In this document: piece by piece, positions 51,101-63,510 of the stretch
Position numbering within the stretch: position 1 is the first letter of the stretch
How the letters are laid out: each line of letters starts with the position of its first letter
Assembly: GCF_963675165.1 (NCBI RefSeq)
Contig: NC_087381.1
Location: 3,658,001-3,722,000 of the forward strand
Source: Halichondria panicea
Taxonomy: Eukaryota > Porifera > Demospongiae > Suberitida > Halichondriidae
Length of the DNA: 64,000 nucleotides
Direction: 5' to 3'
Made by a program: the position numbers and the translations under genes
The notes under the pieces: generated by a model
Seen by the model: only the letters and a program-made list of their open reading frames with translations
What the model was told of the DNA's origin: nothing
The model's database searches: none

Positions 51101-54100
51101 TCACTTCTCTGTGAATTGCACGTGTAGACATGTGGTACGATAAAATACATGAGATGGTTACCTGCAACTCTGACGAGAATGTGAACTGCTTTAGTATGGC
51201 CAGCTCCACTGCCTGCTCAGTATAGGGACACTGTTGGGGGTGTGACACTGTGTGGGCCCTCGTCCCTCCTGGCTCCTCTAACACCTATTATGTACATGCA
51301 CACAGATTAATATACATTCAGTCAAGAAAGCACTCGAACTACGTATAATTAATTGGTACATGCAGCATAGCTTTGCTATACATTGCATGTCCACATTTAG
51401 CGCTTGCAATGCACGTTAAATTATTACACATAAACTCTCTCTTAAAAACTCACCCATCCAGTTGCTTCAAACATTTTGATGTCTAACAAGTCACCTGACA
51501 GCTTCTCATTGATGATTGAGAGGGAATGACAGGTTGCCATGGCGTGCAGCAATGGGCCAGGGATCAGAGTGCAAGGGTCCTTTACCAAACTGTCGAATCT
51601 GTGGCGAAGCAGCAGATTAACTACTTACACACTCATTCGTTGTACTACTGACACCTGTCAATGTAATCACTAGAAAATTGACAGGTATTGTATTTGATGG
51701 ATGAGACATTTGAATGTAATTGATTTGCCATCTCAGGCATGGCTACTGCTGCAATGACGTTGTGTGCACTGGAAAACTTTTAATTTGATTTTTAAATTTG
51801 CTGATGTTCGGTAAAATCCGCCAAATCGCCAAATTAAAACACCCACCAAATGTTCCAGTATACGGTGCTACACAGAATTTGAAGAGAGCAGCTCAGGTGA
51901 ACGTTTTAATTATGGGTACTACAACATGCTATGAATTATAGGCTGTTGTGGGTGTCACAGTCAGTTGTCAGCAATCACTCACGTTCCATGGCTGGTTGGC
52001 CTCACTCCCATCATGCCCAGATTGTCCTCAGTGAGAGTACCCGTCTTGTCAAAGCACACCAGCTTTATCTTTCCACACAGACTCACTCTGAATAAGGTAG
52101 ATCGAGTAGGAAATCAGTTTTGTGCTGATGGATGTATATTCAAGGGAACTAGCTACACTGGCTAACCTGTAGACATGTATTAGCATAGATCTACCTCTGT
52201 GGACTGGTGCAGAAAATGTTGTGCTTTCTGAGTCTGCTGAGGGCGTACACTGTTCCCACTGTAAGAGCAGCTGGTAGGGCTGGTGGAATCACGATTGCAA
52301 AAACGTCTACAGCTCGAAATATAGTCTCCTTCACATTGTACGCATGAACTTGAGAGATGGCAATTGTGTACACAAAGCCTGCCAGTGCTGAAATCAGTGC
52401 AAAGTGCAGAACAGAGGTGAATTACTTGGACCAAAGTATAGAATACCCCTACTTAAAATTTGGCACTTTCCAACAAAGGAAACTGCATTGTAACCATGCA
52501 ATAATTATAGTAAACTCAATTATGAGCCCAAATTATAATTATTGTCTTAAATTACCTATGAGTGCCATAACAAATAAGAACTTGACAGCATCAGAGTAGA
52601 ACTTGAGGTTGACTGGCTTTGGGAAGAGGATTGACCTCACTAAGCCTCCCTTGGATGTTGAGAATCCTGCATACCACACGTGAACTCATTCTCACACAGT
52701 TCACAGCTATGAGAATCTATATATTACACATTGTTCTAGTTTGCCCTAGCTGCCAGAAGGTCTCCTCACCTGTTCGGATAACAACAGCAGCTACGTTGGC
52801 ATGACCATAGGAGCGAGTCTGAATGACTTGTGTCCCGTTGAAGAGTGTGTGTCTCTTGTGTTGAGAGGAGTGGTAGCTGGCTTCATCAGCTGGGAGGGTA
52901 GTCTTGGTCACAGGCACACTCTCACCTGAGCAAGAAGAGAGAATGTTTTCACACCTTACTATTCTTCGTAAATATTCTCTTACACGACTGTATTATGCCA
53001 CAATAGTTGTATCAACCAGTTAAGAAATTAATCCACTTCTAAAGACACGTACCCTCGAGTTTGTCCGATCGTAAGATATAACATTTACAAGAACTGACCT
53101 GTGAGCATAGCTTCATTGACGATGGCTTGACCACTGACGAGAGCAGCATCACATGGGAGCACGAGCCCTGTGGGAGGTATCACCAGCACATCTCCTGGCA
53201 CCAGATCTTCACTTGCCACACCATCCATCTCTGTAGATGGCAGAGTTTGGTATGGTGAGCATTTATGTGGGCAGCAAAAAATTGGAGATATAATTGGAAC
53301 AGATCTTTATAGAGCAAGTAAAGCGTCCGGAATAATTAGAACAAGCATGCAGCTGCATGCGAGCTAGCTAAGTTTAATAGAACAGTGTGCGACTGAATAG
53401 TTGCACTAGCTATCTAAACTAACTTGCAGCACTCTTGCTGGCTATAAAACTACGTTGCTTGGAATGTATCTTCAAGGTATTGTCTGGATATTTATATAGA
53501 ACAAATGTAAAATTAAAGCACCAGAGTGTTCACTGTATTAGAACAACGAAAATTGCCCAGAAAAGTGTCCGGGCTAATTAGAAATGTCCGATAAATTAGA
53601 AAATATACGGTACATATAACTGATGTGTAAGAGTTAATGTCCATACAATTATACACACACTGTCAGACTATAAGCGTCACTAAGAGGCAATCGAGTATAA
53701 TAGCAAGTTTGGGCATAGTTTATTGCATCGACATATCACACTATTTCCATAACATCCCATTAATTACGGGGACATCATCAGGTTGGTAGCATAATTATTT
53801 ATTGCTACTACATTCACTAGGCTCACCTTTGTTCCCCCTGAGCACTGTCACTGTGCAGGAGTGGGCAATGAGGTCGTGAAGCTGCTGGAGGTTGCGCCTC
53901 GTTTGAACCAGACTCACAGTCACTGAGATCATAGAGATTACGAAAATAGCACCTGTAGAGACCAACAGAGAATGAATAAAGTTTTATTAATGCATAAAGT
54001 TGTATGTGGATACCCAATATAGACTTGTCAGTGGCCTGAATAATAAATTTGGCCTATATGTTCTTTACATAACGTTCACAGTAAAACATTTCAGTGCTGA

Positions 54101-56534
54101 GTCTCAACTATACTGTAGAAACATTTCATGATTATCAATCGATCAGTATACATACATGTATACGTTGTATGTACAATGCCATGCAAACTACGTATAATTA
54201 TTTATGCTATATGTGACACACAATCACATGACACATATACACAATACTTTTTTATAGTATTCATATGTGAACAATGCACGTAATAAATCTAGTTGACTAG
54301 TTAGACATGCCTGTACTGTATGCATGGTCCTCACCTGCATAATAGTAGTAATCCTCCAGACTCCACCAGATCAGAGCCACCATCTGGAATATGTAGAATG
54401 GGTGGAGTATCTCTTGTATGAGCAGCAAGTAGTAGGGCTTCACTGGGATGTTTATAGAGTTAGGACCGTGCCGCAGCAGTCTATACAGGGGATAAATGCA
54501 GGGCACTGGTCACCTTCACCGTATAATAATGCATGTGCATGCTGTTTGCTGGGGGAAAAATATTCCAAGTGCAAGTGGGACAGAATATTCCACGCAAGCC
54601 TATTCCATGAGGTACATGTGAGGGTTTTATCTAGTGGGGGGGGGGGGGATAGGGGTGAACCTCCCCCTCCAAATGCTTAGCTTCCCCCCAAAAATGTTGT
54701 AGGATAATGACATCATCACATTAGTATGTGCAATGTATACCTAGATCTACGTGACGCACTAGCATGTAATAGAGGGTGTGGTAAACAAATGTGGGAGTGG
54801 CCAACCATTTTGCCAAACCTTCCCTCCCAAACTTTTAATCCTAGACTAACCCTGCTGATGTATAATTATATACTTTCTGGCAACGGAAACCTTAGATAAG
54901 CTGTAACAGGTGAAGCTTTTTACTGGAGATTGCCTGCGAAGAAATAATTCCGAGTCTAACGTGTCGTACCGTATATTAAGTATGCACATTTCACATATAA
55001 ATTATACCTCTGGTGGTGAGTCCGTGTAGACAAGCCAGCACGCATACCATGAATGTCAGAGCAGGGAATATTGCAATCAAGCCCTCTGATGAGAATGAAT
55101 TGGTCCTCATCACGGCTGTGCTCGTACCTGTACAAAGTGATCAAATTCTAACTTCTATGTTATTTTGTGCAATACTGTGTGTGTTGAAGCCTGATACTGG
55201 TATAAACAAGCCAGGTGTTCACCTGTTTGGCTCCACATTAAATTATTAATGATTTCAAGGGCTCTGATCTATCATGCAAGTAATAATTATACCGTTGAAA
55301 CTAGAATGCCAGCACACACTTAATTGTATCTTTATTATTTTAAGCGCATACTCAACTGCTGGTTTTTGCACTAAAACATAAACTAATCATGAAACACATG
55401 GGACACTGTTATCTTGTGATCATGCTGAGAAAACGTAATTTAGATAAGGTGGACTTGGACTCCTTTTTTTTTACAGTTTCTAGTCAATATGTGTACTTAT
55501 GAAAACTAACTATTAATGCATGATACTTATACTACGTAGTTTTTGATTGCTTGTCTAACTCACTCACTCGCTTTCCAAGCTGCTAACTGTTAGCTAGTCG
55601 AGTCATTGTTTGTCACAGTTACTGGGCGGCCCTGGGGCTCGCAAATATATAATTATACCGTGGAAACTGAAAGGAATAATAATTATAAGCACCTAGAGCT
55701 CTGCTATTGAGCCTATCAGCGCATATGCTAATAATCCAATTTCTACGGTACATATGCTCGTATACATGTACAAACAGCAAGCCCAGCTGTAAGGTGAGAC
55801 TATATTAACTGAGTTGCACAAGAGGCTAACCTGAGGTGTCTGTGTGTGAGGTATCGGATACTTCCATTACCAGACTCCATGGACACTGTTTCATTCACTG
55901 AGTTGAATGCCAGGTGATTCAACTCACAATCGGTATGTCTATCCGATGGAAGTTGTACGGTGTGCACACGCTCTACACGATTTTTCCCATCTGCATCCTG
56001 AGCAATAATGGAGATTAATAAAAGCAATTAACTTAATCTGGAAAACTATAATTATGATCAGCTTCAGCCTCATACTTAGTGTTTTGAAAAGTGGTCCCGA
56101 TAATTATTATAACTAACCAGATTGAAAACCATACATCATACCTTGACAATGACATAGGTGGCTTGACTGAGAGGAGTAGCCCTGGAGATGAGGCGCAGCC
56201 AAACATGGGGAAACCAGTAGGCTAGAAGTAGGCCAAAGCCAAGGGGTAGTGCTGCCAGTGGATAAAGAAATATGGACTTGACGAGACTGATACGGTATCC
56301 AGTCTGTGGCTGTACGTGGGAGAACATTGCGGCGATAAGTTACCGAGTGAGATTAACGCACTTTCAGGGTAAAAATACATCTCCATGCATGTACTGCATG
56401 TAAGGCTGCACAGTGTGAGAACACACTCACTATAATAGGGTGTGACGGTATGTCTTGTAGTTTTAGATGTTGGGGAGTATGACACTTACTGGACAAGGTG
56501 GAGCCTCTTCCTCAGCTACAGAACAGTCCTTCAT
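47637..56534 (-). CDS. ATP13A2: P5B-type ATPase (ATP13A2/3-like), 27 coding exons
   Basis: Exons, high to low: 56534-56490, 56303-56142, 55997-55831, 55127-55008, 54480-54335, 53952-53827, 53230-53099, 52925-52770, 52666-52556, 52387-52195, 52087-51983, 51598-51454, 51284-51162, 51047-50927, 50818-50704, 50651-50527, 49964-49806, 49735-49602, 49548-49469, 49382-49340, 49249-49140, 49059-48963, 48901-48829, 48710-48560, 48366-48218, 48130-47949, 47789-47637. Phases all agree: 1,140 residues (human ATP13A2: 1,180). Motifs: LTGES (298-302), IPPALPAA (from 422, the P5B membrane signature), phosphorylated Asp466 in CFDKTGT, KGAPE (603-607), CGDGAND (828-834). The N-terminus has the P5B extra hydrophobic region ([20 protein letters not shown]). 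P5B pumps are late-endosomal/lysosomal polyamine transporters in mammals. It may be the single ancestor of ATP13A2-5. Exons 2 and 18 have alternative acceptors 6 and 3 bases away. Confidence 0.92.
48136..48172. repeat. TG/CA microsatellite at the exon 26 acceptor of the P5B ATPase
   Basis: About 18 TG units on the plus strand. On the gene strand this is a CA run directly before CATGCAG and exon 26, taking the place of a pyrimidine tract. Confidence 0.85.
49981..50335. mobile_element. MITE next to exon 17 of the P5B ATPase
   Basis: Left: CTGTATAATCTGGTTAATAA, then GCGCA. Right: TGCGCTTACTAATCAGATTA, then TACGG. The arms are inverted over about 25 bases, and further GCGC(A) words lie inside (AAGCGCA, AGGCGCATA). 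TA flanks the left and CA the right, a TA duplication with one change. The end nearest the exon is 16 bases from its acceptor. Confidence 0.75.
51058..51087. repeat. TG plus G-run at the exon 14 acceptor of the P5B ATPase
   Basis: (TG)n followed by G8. On the gene strand this reads C8 then (AC)n, CTTCACACAG and exon 14. Confidence 0.8.
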
Positions 56535-58416
56535 CTCGTCTTTACCAGCTCCACACAATTATCGTTTTTGTGCTCCGATCCTGAGCACTGTTGACCTTTA
56601 CACAATTATGAAGAACTCGCTGTACATTCTGATTAGATGGTCTGTAATATCATTAATGGAGAGAGTAAGTACATGTAGTTTAACAAACACACAACAGATG
56701 GATTTACATGTATTCGTGCCTACAAAATAAGCCATATCTAAACAGTAACATGCAATTTAGCCTATGTCATCTTAAACTAGCAAGCCAGCAAAATCTTAGC
56801 CATGCAAAAGCGACGGCTCACGAGTCTAGTGTCATCTGCTCTATAGTGTCATCGGCTTTATATAGCAAGAGTGCAAGCAGCATGAGTGAGTCCATAGATC
56901 TGGTGTCCAAACCTATACTAGACTGATCTATATCTATAACTTACTATAGATCTCTACCTACAGGCAAGGCAAGTTACCCGTAGATCTATAATTATAGCCA
57001 TTAATAATTATAACACTATACCCCACGTACCTTTTAATGATGTCCACGAACTAGACTTCCAGAGATCTTAGAATCAGTAGAGCTGTTGATTGCTGCATGC
57101 TGCAGTAAAGTGGGAGGGAAGGGCTGAACAGAGAGGGGGAGTGGCTCTGTACCGGTCGCTTGGAGGGAGGGCCCCCTTTTGGGCAAATAAAGGGGAGGGG
57201 CTGAATATCCAACTGCATGCTTCAATCTCGTTGGTCAATAATAAGTTGGGGATTAAATAATTGGAGAGCTCTATACCTTGCGAAAATATGTGCCCATCTT
57301 CTCTTTTGCGACTAGAATGTACGCCAACCCAGAATGAAGTGAATTGTGAATTATGTGATCAGTATTAAAAGCTCTTGGGGGACAGACTATAAAATTATAG
57401 TATAGTGCCCTCACTGCTTTCGTGAAACTACCTTAAGGTATTTGGGCCCGGCTTCTAAATCATTATACTAGATCTAGATACCTCCAAAAAGTGTCTAACT
57501 AGATCTAATAATTATGCATCGAGTTTTGAATATAGTGTTCTTTTCAATTGCGAATTGCAATCGTAAAGAGTGTGCAATGCGAATGCTATTTCCCATGCTC
57601 TGCATGCAATTCACAATATAGTTACAAAAGAAGCTCGCATTATTCGAAACCCGATATAATTATACAGTATGATGTACGAGGAGGTTATGTTGACTACTTC
57701 TCCCTTTATTTCTTTATTCACCTCAATTATGCTGGTATATATTATTGATTTGATTTACATGTATACTCCGGCGATTTCTTGGAGTCTGCCAGGAGTGCAT
57801 GTGAGTGCCATGTGGGAATTCAGGAATATGAATTTTTGGATCATTTAATTTTAAGGCTTGGAGGCTTCCGTTGTATAGCACTAAGACAATCAGTCCACTC
57901 ACACCAGGCGATGATTATACCTTGTAATTGTAATAACAAGCTTCACTCTTTTTGTTCATTCATAGCTCAATACAAAAGCCTTACTAGGTTATTATGCTGG
58001 CGCCTTTTATGATGGCAGAGGTCAGTCGAGTTAGTTAGTACATACATCCTGATATGCTAAGAAGGAAAAATAGTAGGCTGTTAACTTAAGGTAATAATTA
58101 TTATCTCCAATGACCCATAATTATATTAAGCCTTACACATTTATTTGTCAATGTTGCAAAATAATTATGGTTGTGAAAAACAATTGAGGTAAATTATACA
58201 CAATTGAAAAGCTACGTATTCATACTAGATTTGTTTTTTTACTATTCACTTAACAAATGAAAGTAAACGTACCTAGTAGTTTCCATAATGTTACACTCCA
58301 TTGGCAGCACAATAGTTATAATTATATATCCCAGAAGAAAACTGACATCTTAGCATTCGAACTTAAAGTGGAATTTTGTATAGAACACTGCAGAGAGAAT
58401 CACACAAGTTGACACA
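56535..58416. promoter_or_regulatory. Divergent upstream region with a probable 5' untranslated exon
   Basis: It separates the P5B ATPase (-) from the beta-helix receptor gene (+). On the minus strand a good donor, CATTAAAAG/GTACGTGG at 57030, ends a GC-richer segment (57031-57225) that could be the noncoding first exon of the ATPase. Its own reading frame ends just before the donor. No other gene was seen. The plus-strand short frames at 57548 and 57779 have no recognisable protein. Confidence 0.4.
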
Positions 58417-61400
58417 ATGACTATAATCATGCTGTTCATTGTTGTGTGTCTTTGCCTCACCTCTCAGCTGGTCAGCACTACAGAACACTGGCAAAACATT
58501 GAGATACTGTGTGCAGAGAATGAAACTGACGATGGACTACTGTCTAAACTGAATAATCTGAATGGTAGTAATATCACAGTGACTATCAATTGCACAACCG
58601 TTAATCTTACTAATCCAGTTGAAATCTCGAACATCAATGGCCTTCGTATCAAAGGAAGTGGACAAACAACGATTCGATGTACAAGTTGTTTCGCGGTTGG
58701 TTTAAATGCAACAAACATCAGTAACCTTCATTTAGAGAGCCTAAACATACACAAGTCTAGTGTCATGATAAGTGATTGCACAAATGTCACCATCAAAAGC
58801 GTAACAATTGGCAACAGTACTGGTACTGGAATGAGACTTCATAACAACACGGGGACAATCACCATAGAAAACTGTACATTTCGAGGCTGTGCAGTGGACT
58901 CTTCAAAGGAGTTGAATCAATACACTGGAGGTGGACTAGGGATTAAACAACTTACAAAGGAAAAAACTTTTATTTTACTAAGAAATTGCATATTCCTAAA
59001 CAATATTGCATATTTTGGTGCAGGAATGGCCATTATTCTGAAGAGCACAACAACAGATATTGCTGTAGAGAACACAATTTTCTGTAGCAACATAGCTCAA
59101 ATAGGTGGTGGAGTTCTGATTAATAGACACAAGGGAAGCAACAGCATAACTTTTAAAAACTGTTCATTTGAAAACAACAAAGCTGTAGAAGGTGGAGGAA
59201 CATCAGTAATACTTCGTCGCTCTGGGACCAACAAGAGTTCACTTAATTTTATGAGATGTTTATGGCTAAACAACTACAGACAGGCTATAAATCTAAGAAA
59301 AGAAGAGCCAAGACGGAATCTTCAGTTCATACTAGTCTTTGATAACTGCAATTTCACACGAAATGGAAATGTTACCAGAGAAAACGAGGAAACAAATGCT
59401 TTTGTCATCACTGACCTCTCAGTACAATTTGTAGGGATGACTGTTTTTGAAAGCAACTTTGGAAGTGCAATTAAAGCTATATCAAGCACACTAAACTTCA
59501 AAGCTTTTTCTAGAATCAATTTTGTTGGTAACAAAGGCATCAAGGGAGGAGCTTTGCAATTGCTGGGACATAGTGTGATGAAACTAGAGGATAGTGTAAC
59601 TTTAGAATTCAGAAACAACACCGCCAAAAAGGGCGGAGCTATCTATGTGGATTCAAGTAAATTTGTTCTAGTAGTCTTGCAGCAGCCAGCTTGTTTTTTA
59701 AAATTGAATAAAAGGAGCAACATTTCTATTACTTTCAGAAATAACAATATTGAAGAAGCGGAAAAGGGGCACAAGGAAGACTCACTATATGTTAAGTCAC
59801 TACTTCCATGTTTACAAACAAAGACTACTCGAGATGAATTTGTAACACTGACACATATAATGAACTTCGATAAACATAAAGTTACTGCAATAGAACGTCA
59901 GTTTACAACTGCAGCACATCATTTTGCAAAGGATGATGAAGTTCATAACCATTCAGCATGCCCAGCTTATTTCAATAACGAAAGTGAATTGGTGATAAAT
60001 GAAAACACCATTGCTCCTAAGCAGCAAATGTCTACAGACAGGTTGATTGTTATTCCAGGCAAAACATACACATTGAATCTTAAACTAATCGGTGAACTTT
60101 GCATGGAGGTATCTTTCCATGTGTCTGTCAGAATCAAACATTCTACAATGGGAACACTTGGCTGTGAACCAGTAAATATTGTAATCCATGCTAAAAGTAT
60201 CACATTCTATGGATACCCACAAGATATTGGGAAAATAGAGTTAGAAGACACATTTGCAACTATTGCACGTATAACTATTGACTACGAGATTGATGAATGT
60301 CCACCTGGATACACATTTGAGTATGGAAATAGGAAGTGCAAATGTGCTGAAAAGAAGTATATCGGAGTTTGGGGTTGCCAGGACAAAGAGTTCCGAGCCT
60401 GCGTTAAACATGGATATTGGGTGGGGTACTCAAATGACGATAATCGTACACAAGACACTTTAGCAAGTGCGATTTGCCCACAAGGTTTCTGCAAAGAGTT
60501 TACCAGTAGGAACCATTCAGCCACCGACTGTAATGAGAATCTACTTTTACCTCCTGATAAAAGCGCAAATATAAGTTCATATGTTTGCAGTGAACACAGA
60601 TCTGGCATATTGTGTGGAGCATGTAAAGATGGCTATTCTGCCCACTACCATTCCAAGTTATTCTCTTGCAAATCAAATGATTCGTGCTGTTGGGGGTGGT
60701 TGTGGTATATTCTCTCTGAGTTGATTCCAGTTACCCTACTCTTTTTAGTGATCATTTTCTTCAACATTTCGTTCACATCAGGACCACTAAATGGAGTCAT
60801 TCTATTCATGCAACTAGTGGATACACTGAAAATCAATGCTGAGAATGCTATCAAATTCAATGAAGATCTAAAAATAGTATCAAATTTTTATAAGATTGTG
60901 TATCAGATGTTCACCCTAAATTTCTTTGTTCTTGATGAAGACCTTTCATTTTGCCTATGGAGAGGAACATCAGCTCTGGATATGCTTGCATTCAGATACG
61001 TTACGATCACATACAGTTTGCTTCTAGTCATTGCTACGATTGTTTTGCTGAGGATGTGCTCTCCTAGCAGAAGAATGCTAAATCTTAAAAGATCAATTAT
61101 CCATGGACTCTCAGCTTTTCTGGTTATGAGCTACTCAGAATGTACTCGAGTATCACTGTCAATAATCACTGTAAGTACATTACACGTTGGTCCGAATTCA
61201 TCTACCGATAGTTTACAGCGGCACGCTTTCTACAATGGGCAATACCCCTACATGAAGAAAGAGCATATAAGATACGCTCTACCTGCAATTTTCTTCCTAT
61301 TGACACTGGTTGCAATACCTCCTCTGCTCCTCATCGCCTACCCCTTGTGCTACAAGCTGTTTGCTTTCTTTAGAATAGAAGAATCGAGGTGTGTGCAGAT

Positions 61401-61935
61401 CACTTGCAAGATCTTTCCTCTTGAAAAAGCTAAGCCACTCTTCGATTCCATGCAAGGTGCCTTTAAAGATCGTTTTCGGTTCTTCGCTGGACTGTACTTT
61501 CTTTTTCGGCTCATAACTAATTTGACTTTTGTCTACACCAAAACACTAAGATCATACTATGCAATAACTGGCATTCAACTGATAGGCATGTGCTTTCTAC
61601 ATGCCATATGTCACCCATACAAGAAAACCTGGCACAATATTTTGGATGCAACTTTTTTCTTACTACTCGGTGTTATCAACATGATTACCTTTAATAACTT
61701 TGAGCTCTTGTCATCTAACAAAAAATTAAATGATGTTCCTTACTTAATTTCAGCATTCTCCAACATACAATGCATACTGATACTGCTGCCGTTGGTTTAT
61801 CTACTTGCATACACTGTGTACTGTATAGCCATCAAACTCAGTGGTATTCAGAGATGCAGGCTAAAAAAGCAGAAAGAACATGACGATTCAGACTACATTT
61901 TACACGAGCTGGACACAAGAAGCATTGACGAATAA
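58417..61935 (+). CDS. Large intronless surface protein: beta-helix-like ectodomain and multi-span membrane region
   Basis: 1,172 residues in one exon. A signal peptide (MTIIMLFIVVCLCLTSQLVS) is followed by about 600 residues with repeating short strands and Asn ladders (ITIENCTFRGCAV, ITFKNCSFENNKAVEGGG, LEFRNNTAKKGGAIYVDSSK), the look of a right-handed parallel beta-helix, with many N-glycosylation sites. A Cys-rich stretch (about 628-750) has ECPPGYTFEYGNRKCKCAEK and SGILCGACKDGYSAHY, like GxxCxxCxxGY modules. From about 758, eight or nine membrane segments follow (LLFLVIIFFNISF, ITYSLLLVIATIVLLRMC, YALPAIFFLLTLVAIPPLLL, LDATFFLLLGVINMITF, ILILLPLVYLLAYTVYC). The cytosolic tail is short and charged. 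I know similar unnamed proteins from sponges. Receptor or channel roles are possible but unproven. AATAAA follows at 61972. Confidence 0.8.
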   Translation: MTIIMLFIVVCLCLTSQLVSTTEHWQNIEILCAENETDDGLLSKLNNLNGSNITVTINCTTVNLTNPVEISNINGLRIKGSGQTTIRCTSCFAVGLNATNISNLHLESLNIHKSSVMISDCTNVTIKSVTIGNSTGTGMRLHNNTGTITIENCTFRGCAVDSSKELNQYTGGGLGIKQLTKEKTFILLRNCIFLNNIAYFGAGMAIILKSTTTDIAVENTIFCSNIAQIGGGVLINRHKGSNSITFKNCSFENNKAVEGGGTSVILRRSGTNKSSLNFMRCLWLNNYRQAINLRKEEPRRNLQFILVFDNCNFTRNGNVTRENEETNAFVITDLSVQFVGMTVFESNFGSAIKAISSTLNFKAFSRINFVGNKGIKGGALQLLGHSVMKLEDSVTLEFRNNTAKKGGAIYVDSSKFVLVVLQQPACFLKLNKRSNISITFRNNNIEEAEKGHKEDSLYVKSLLPCLQTKTTRDEFVTLTHIMNFDKHKVTAIERQFTTAAHHFAKDDEVHNHSACPAYFNNESELVINENTIAPKQQMSTDRLIVIPGKTYTLNLKLIGELCMEVSFHVSVRIKHSTMGTLGCEPVNIVIHAKSITFYGYPQDIGKIELEDTFATIARITIDYEIDECPPGYTFEYGNRKCKCAEKKYIGVWGCQDKEFRACVKHGYWVGYSNDDNRTQDTLASAICPQGFCKEFTSRNHSATDCNENLLLPPDKSANISSYVCSEHRSGILCGACKDGYSAHYHSKLFSCKSNDSCCWGWLWYILSELIPVTLLFLVIIFFNISFTSGPLNGVILFMQLVDTLKINAENAIKFNEDLKIVSNFYKIVYQMFTLNFFVLDEDLSFCLWRGTSALDMLAFRYVTITYSLLLVIATIVLLRMCSPSRRMLNLKRSIIHGLSAFLVMSYSECTRVSLSIITVSTLHVGPNSSTDSLQRHAFYNGQYPYMKKEHIRYALPAIFFLLTLVAIPPLLLIAYPLCYKLFAFFRIEESRCVQITCKIFPLEKAKPLFDSMQGAFKDRFRFFAGLYFLFRLITNLTFVYTKTLRSYYAITGIQLIGMCFLHAICHPYKKTWHNILDATFFLLLGVINMITFNNFELLSSNKKLNDVPYLISAFSNIQCILILLPLVYLLAYTVYCIAIKLSGIQRCRLKKQKEHDDSDYILHELDTRSIDE

Positions 61936-62742
61936 GCTAACTACTACTTTCCTTAAGAAAGACTATGCAGCAATAAAAATAAAAAACAGAAACCAGAAAC
62001 GTGTATGTGATAAATGCAGTCCGGTGCAGTAGCCCATGCGATAATTGTTGTTATAGTTCACATAATTATTGCACACTTTTTAGTATAATTATCAGTTGAA
62101 TGACTATTGCATATAGTCATGCATGTGAGTGACCTTCTTGTTGACTACAGAAATTAATGGTATGATTCCTTATATGCAACATTTTACACAAACTAGACTA
62201 TAATTATTTAAACACTATAATTATAACAAGTATTTTAAACAATGCTATGTAAACACAAAGACAACATAGAACGGACACGGTAAGAACGACACAATTACAC
62301 ACATTAGCTATAACTATAATTAACTATAATTATTGTCTTAGCTTTATTGTGTTACCTACAATTTTGACTATGCAAAATGATTTATGAACAGTTAATCACT
62401 AAGTTAATAGGTGTTCAAGACTGTTTGTTGTTTTCCAAAATTAATAATTAATGCACAAACTATTGGTATCACATTATATATACCACGGTTGCATCAGAGA
62501 GCTAAATGCCTACATCATAATTATGTTTTAGAATCAAGGCTAGTCATGAGAAAAAATCTTATCACCTTCATGATAATTATGGCGGCCTGCTTGTAAGCCT
62601 GCCAGGTTACAAGAAATAGGGTTCCAGATCCCCATCAACGTATACTGAGATGACACAGTATAATGATATTCAGTGTGCCTGTGTGTATGTGTTATAAGTG
62701 AAACGTATTGTATAATTATTATCTACACGCAATAAATATATA
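61936..62742. other. 3' flank, gene-free
   Basis: No gene seen. It includes the likely polyadenylation signal of the upstream gene (61972-61977) and then AT-rich sequence with many ATAATTAT words. Confidence 0.45.
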
Positions 62743-62975
62743 CTGTATAGCGCGAAATTTTGGAGGCACTTATTTTTCGTGGATTGGCCTCTAAAAGCAT
62801 TTCGTTGCACAATGTTCGCGGAATGACTGCTTAACCGGAAGCCACGCCTTTAAATCTTTGCACGTTATAGCATAATTAAAGAACAATTTTCGTGGACTCA
62901 AGTTAATTTTCGTGTAAGATTGCTAACCACGAAATCCGCGAAAATTAAGCCCCTAGAAAATTTCGCGCTATACGG
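62743..62975. mobile_element. MITE with GTATAGCGCGAAATTTT ends (TA-flanked)
   Basis: Left: CTGTATAGCGCGAAATTTT. Right: AAAATTTCGCGCTATACGG. TA is at both ends (62741-62742, 62976-62977). 233 bp, noncoding. Internal TTTTCGTGGA and CGCGGAA words recur. A clear full-length copy. Confidence 0.85.
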
Positions 62976-63510
62976 TAGTACATTGAATGTGTTTTGTCAA
63001 ACATAATTATTAAAACTACCTTGCATTGTACATTGTGTTTTATGATTAATTAAACATAGATCTAAATAGTTATTCGAATTTGATAGGGGTGTCATGCCTA
63101 ATACCTCATACATCCACTCCAACTCCCACACATACATAATTATGTGAAAAAATAACGCAGTCCCCATGCATGTATGAAAAATTGCCTCAGCACAGACTCT
63201 GCTCATTTTCAAAAACCACCTGCACCGATTTTATACTTGCACTCCGTAGCTAGCCAAACCAATAATGCTATAATTATGTACTGCATTGTTTGTTTCTCAG
63301 GTAGACAACGTTTTGATTAACATAGCGATTATTGTGCATATAAAAAAAAAAAGAAGGAGCGAACGGTTAAATGTCTATGTTAGATCTATATGCAATGCAG
63401 CATTCACACAAATTGTTATTTACAGTAACTACTTATAAAATCAGCTGCATCGTTTTGTTTGGTGCCATTTTATGAACCTAATAACAGGTGTAATGTTTGT
63501 TGCCAGTTTA
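62976..63510. other. Gene-free stretch
   Basis: No gene seen. AT-rich, with an A run near 63340-63351. It lies downstream of the broken gene on the minus strand. Confidence 0.4.

Noticed and set aside
53250-53620. Possible MITE with GTCCGGAATAATTAG words
   Set aside because: The words recur at both sides but no inverted ends or target duplication could be defined.
57548-58012. Small plus-strand frames upstream of the beta-helix gene
   Set aside because: Short, no similarity, no signal or splice support.
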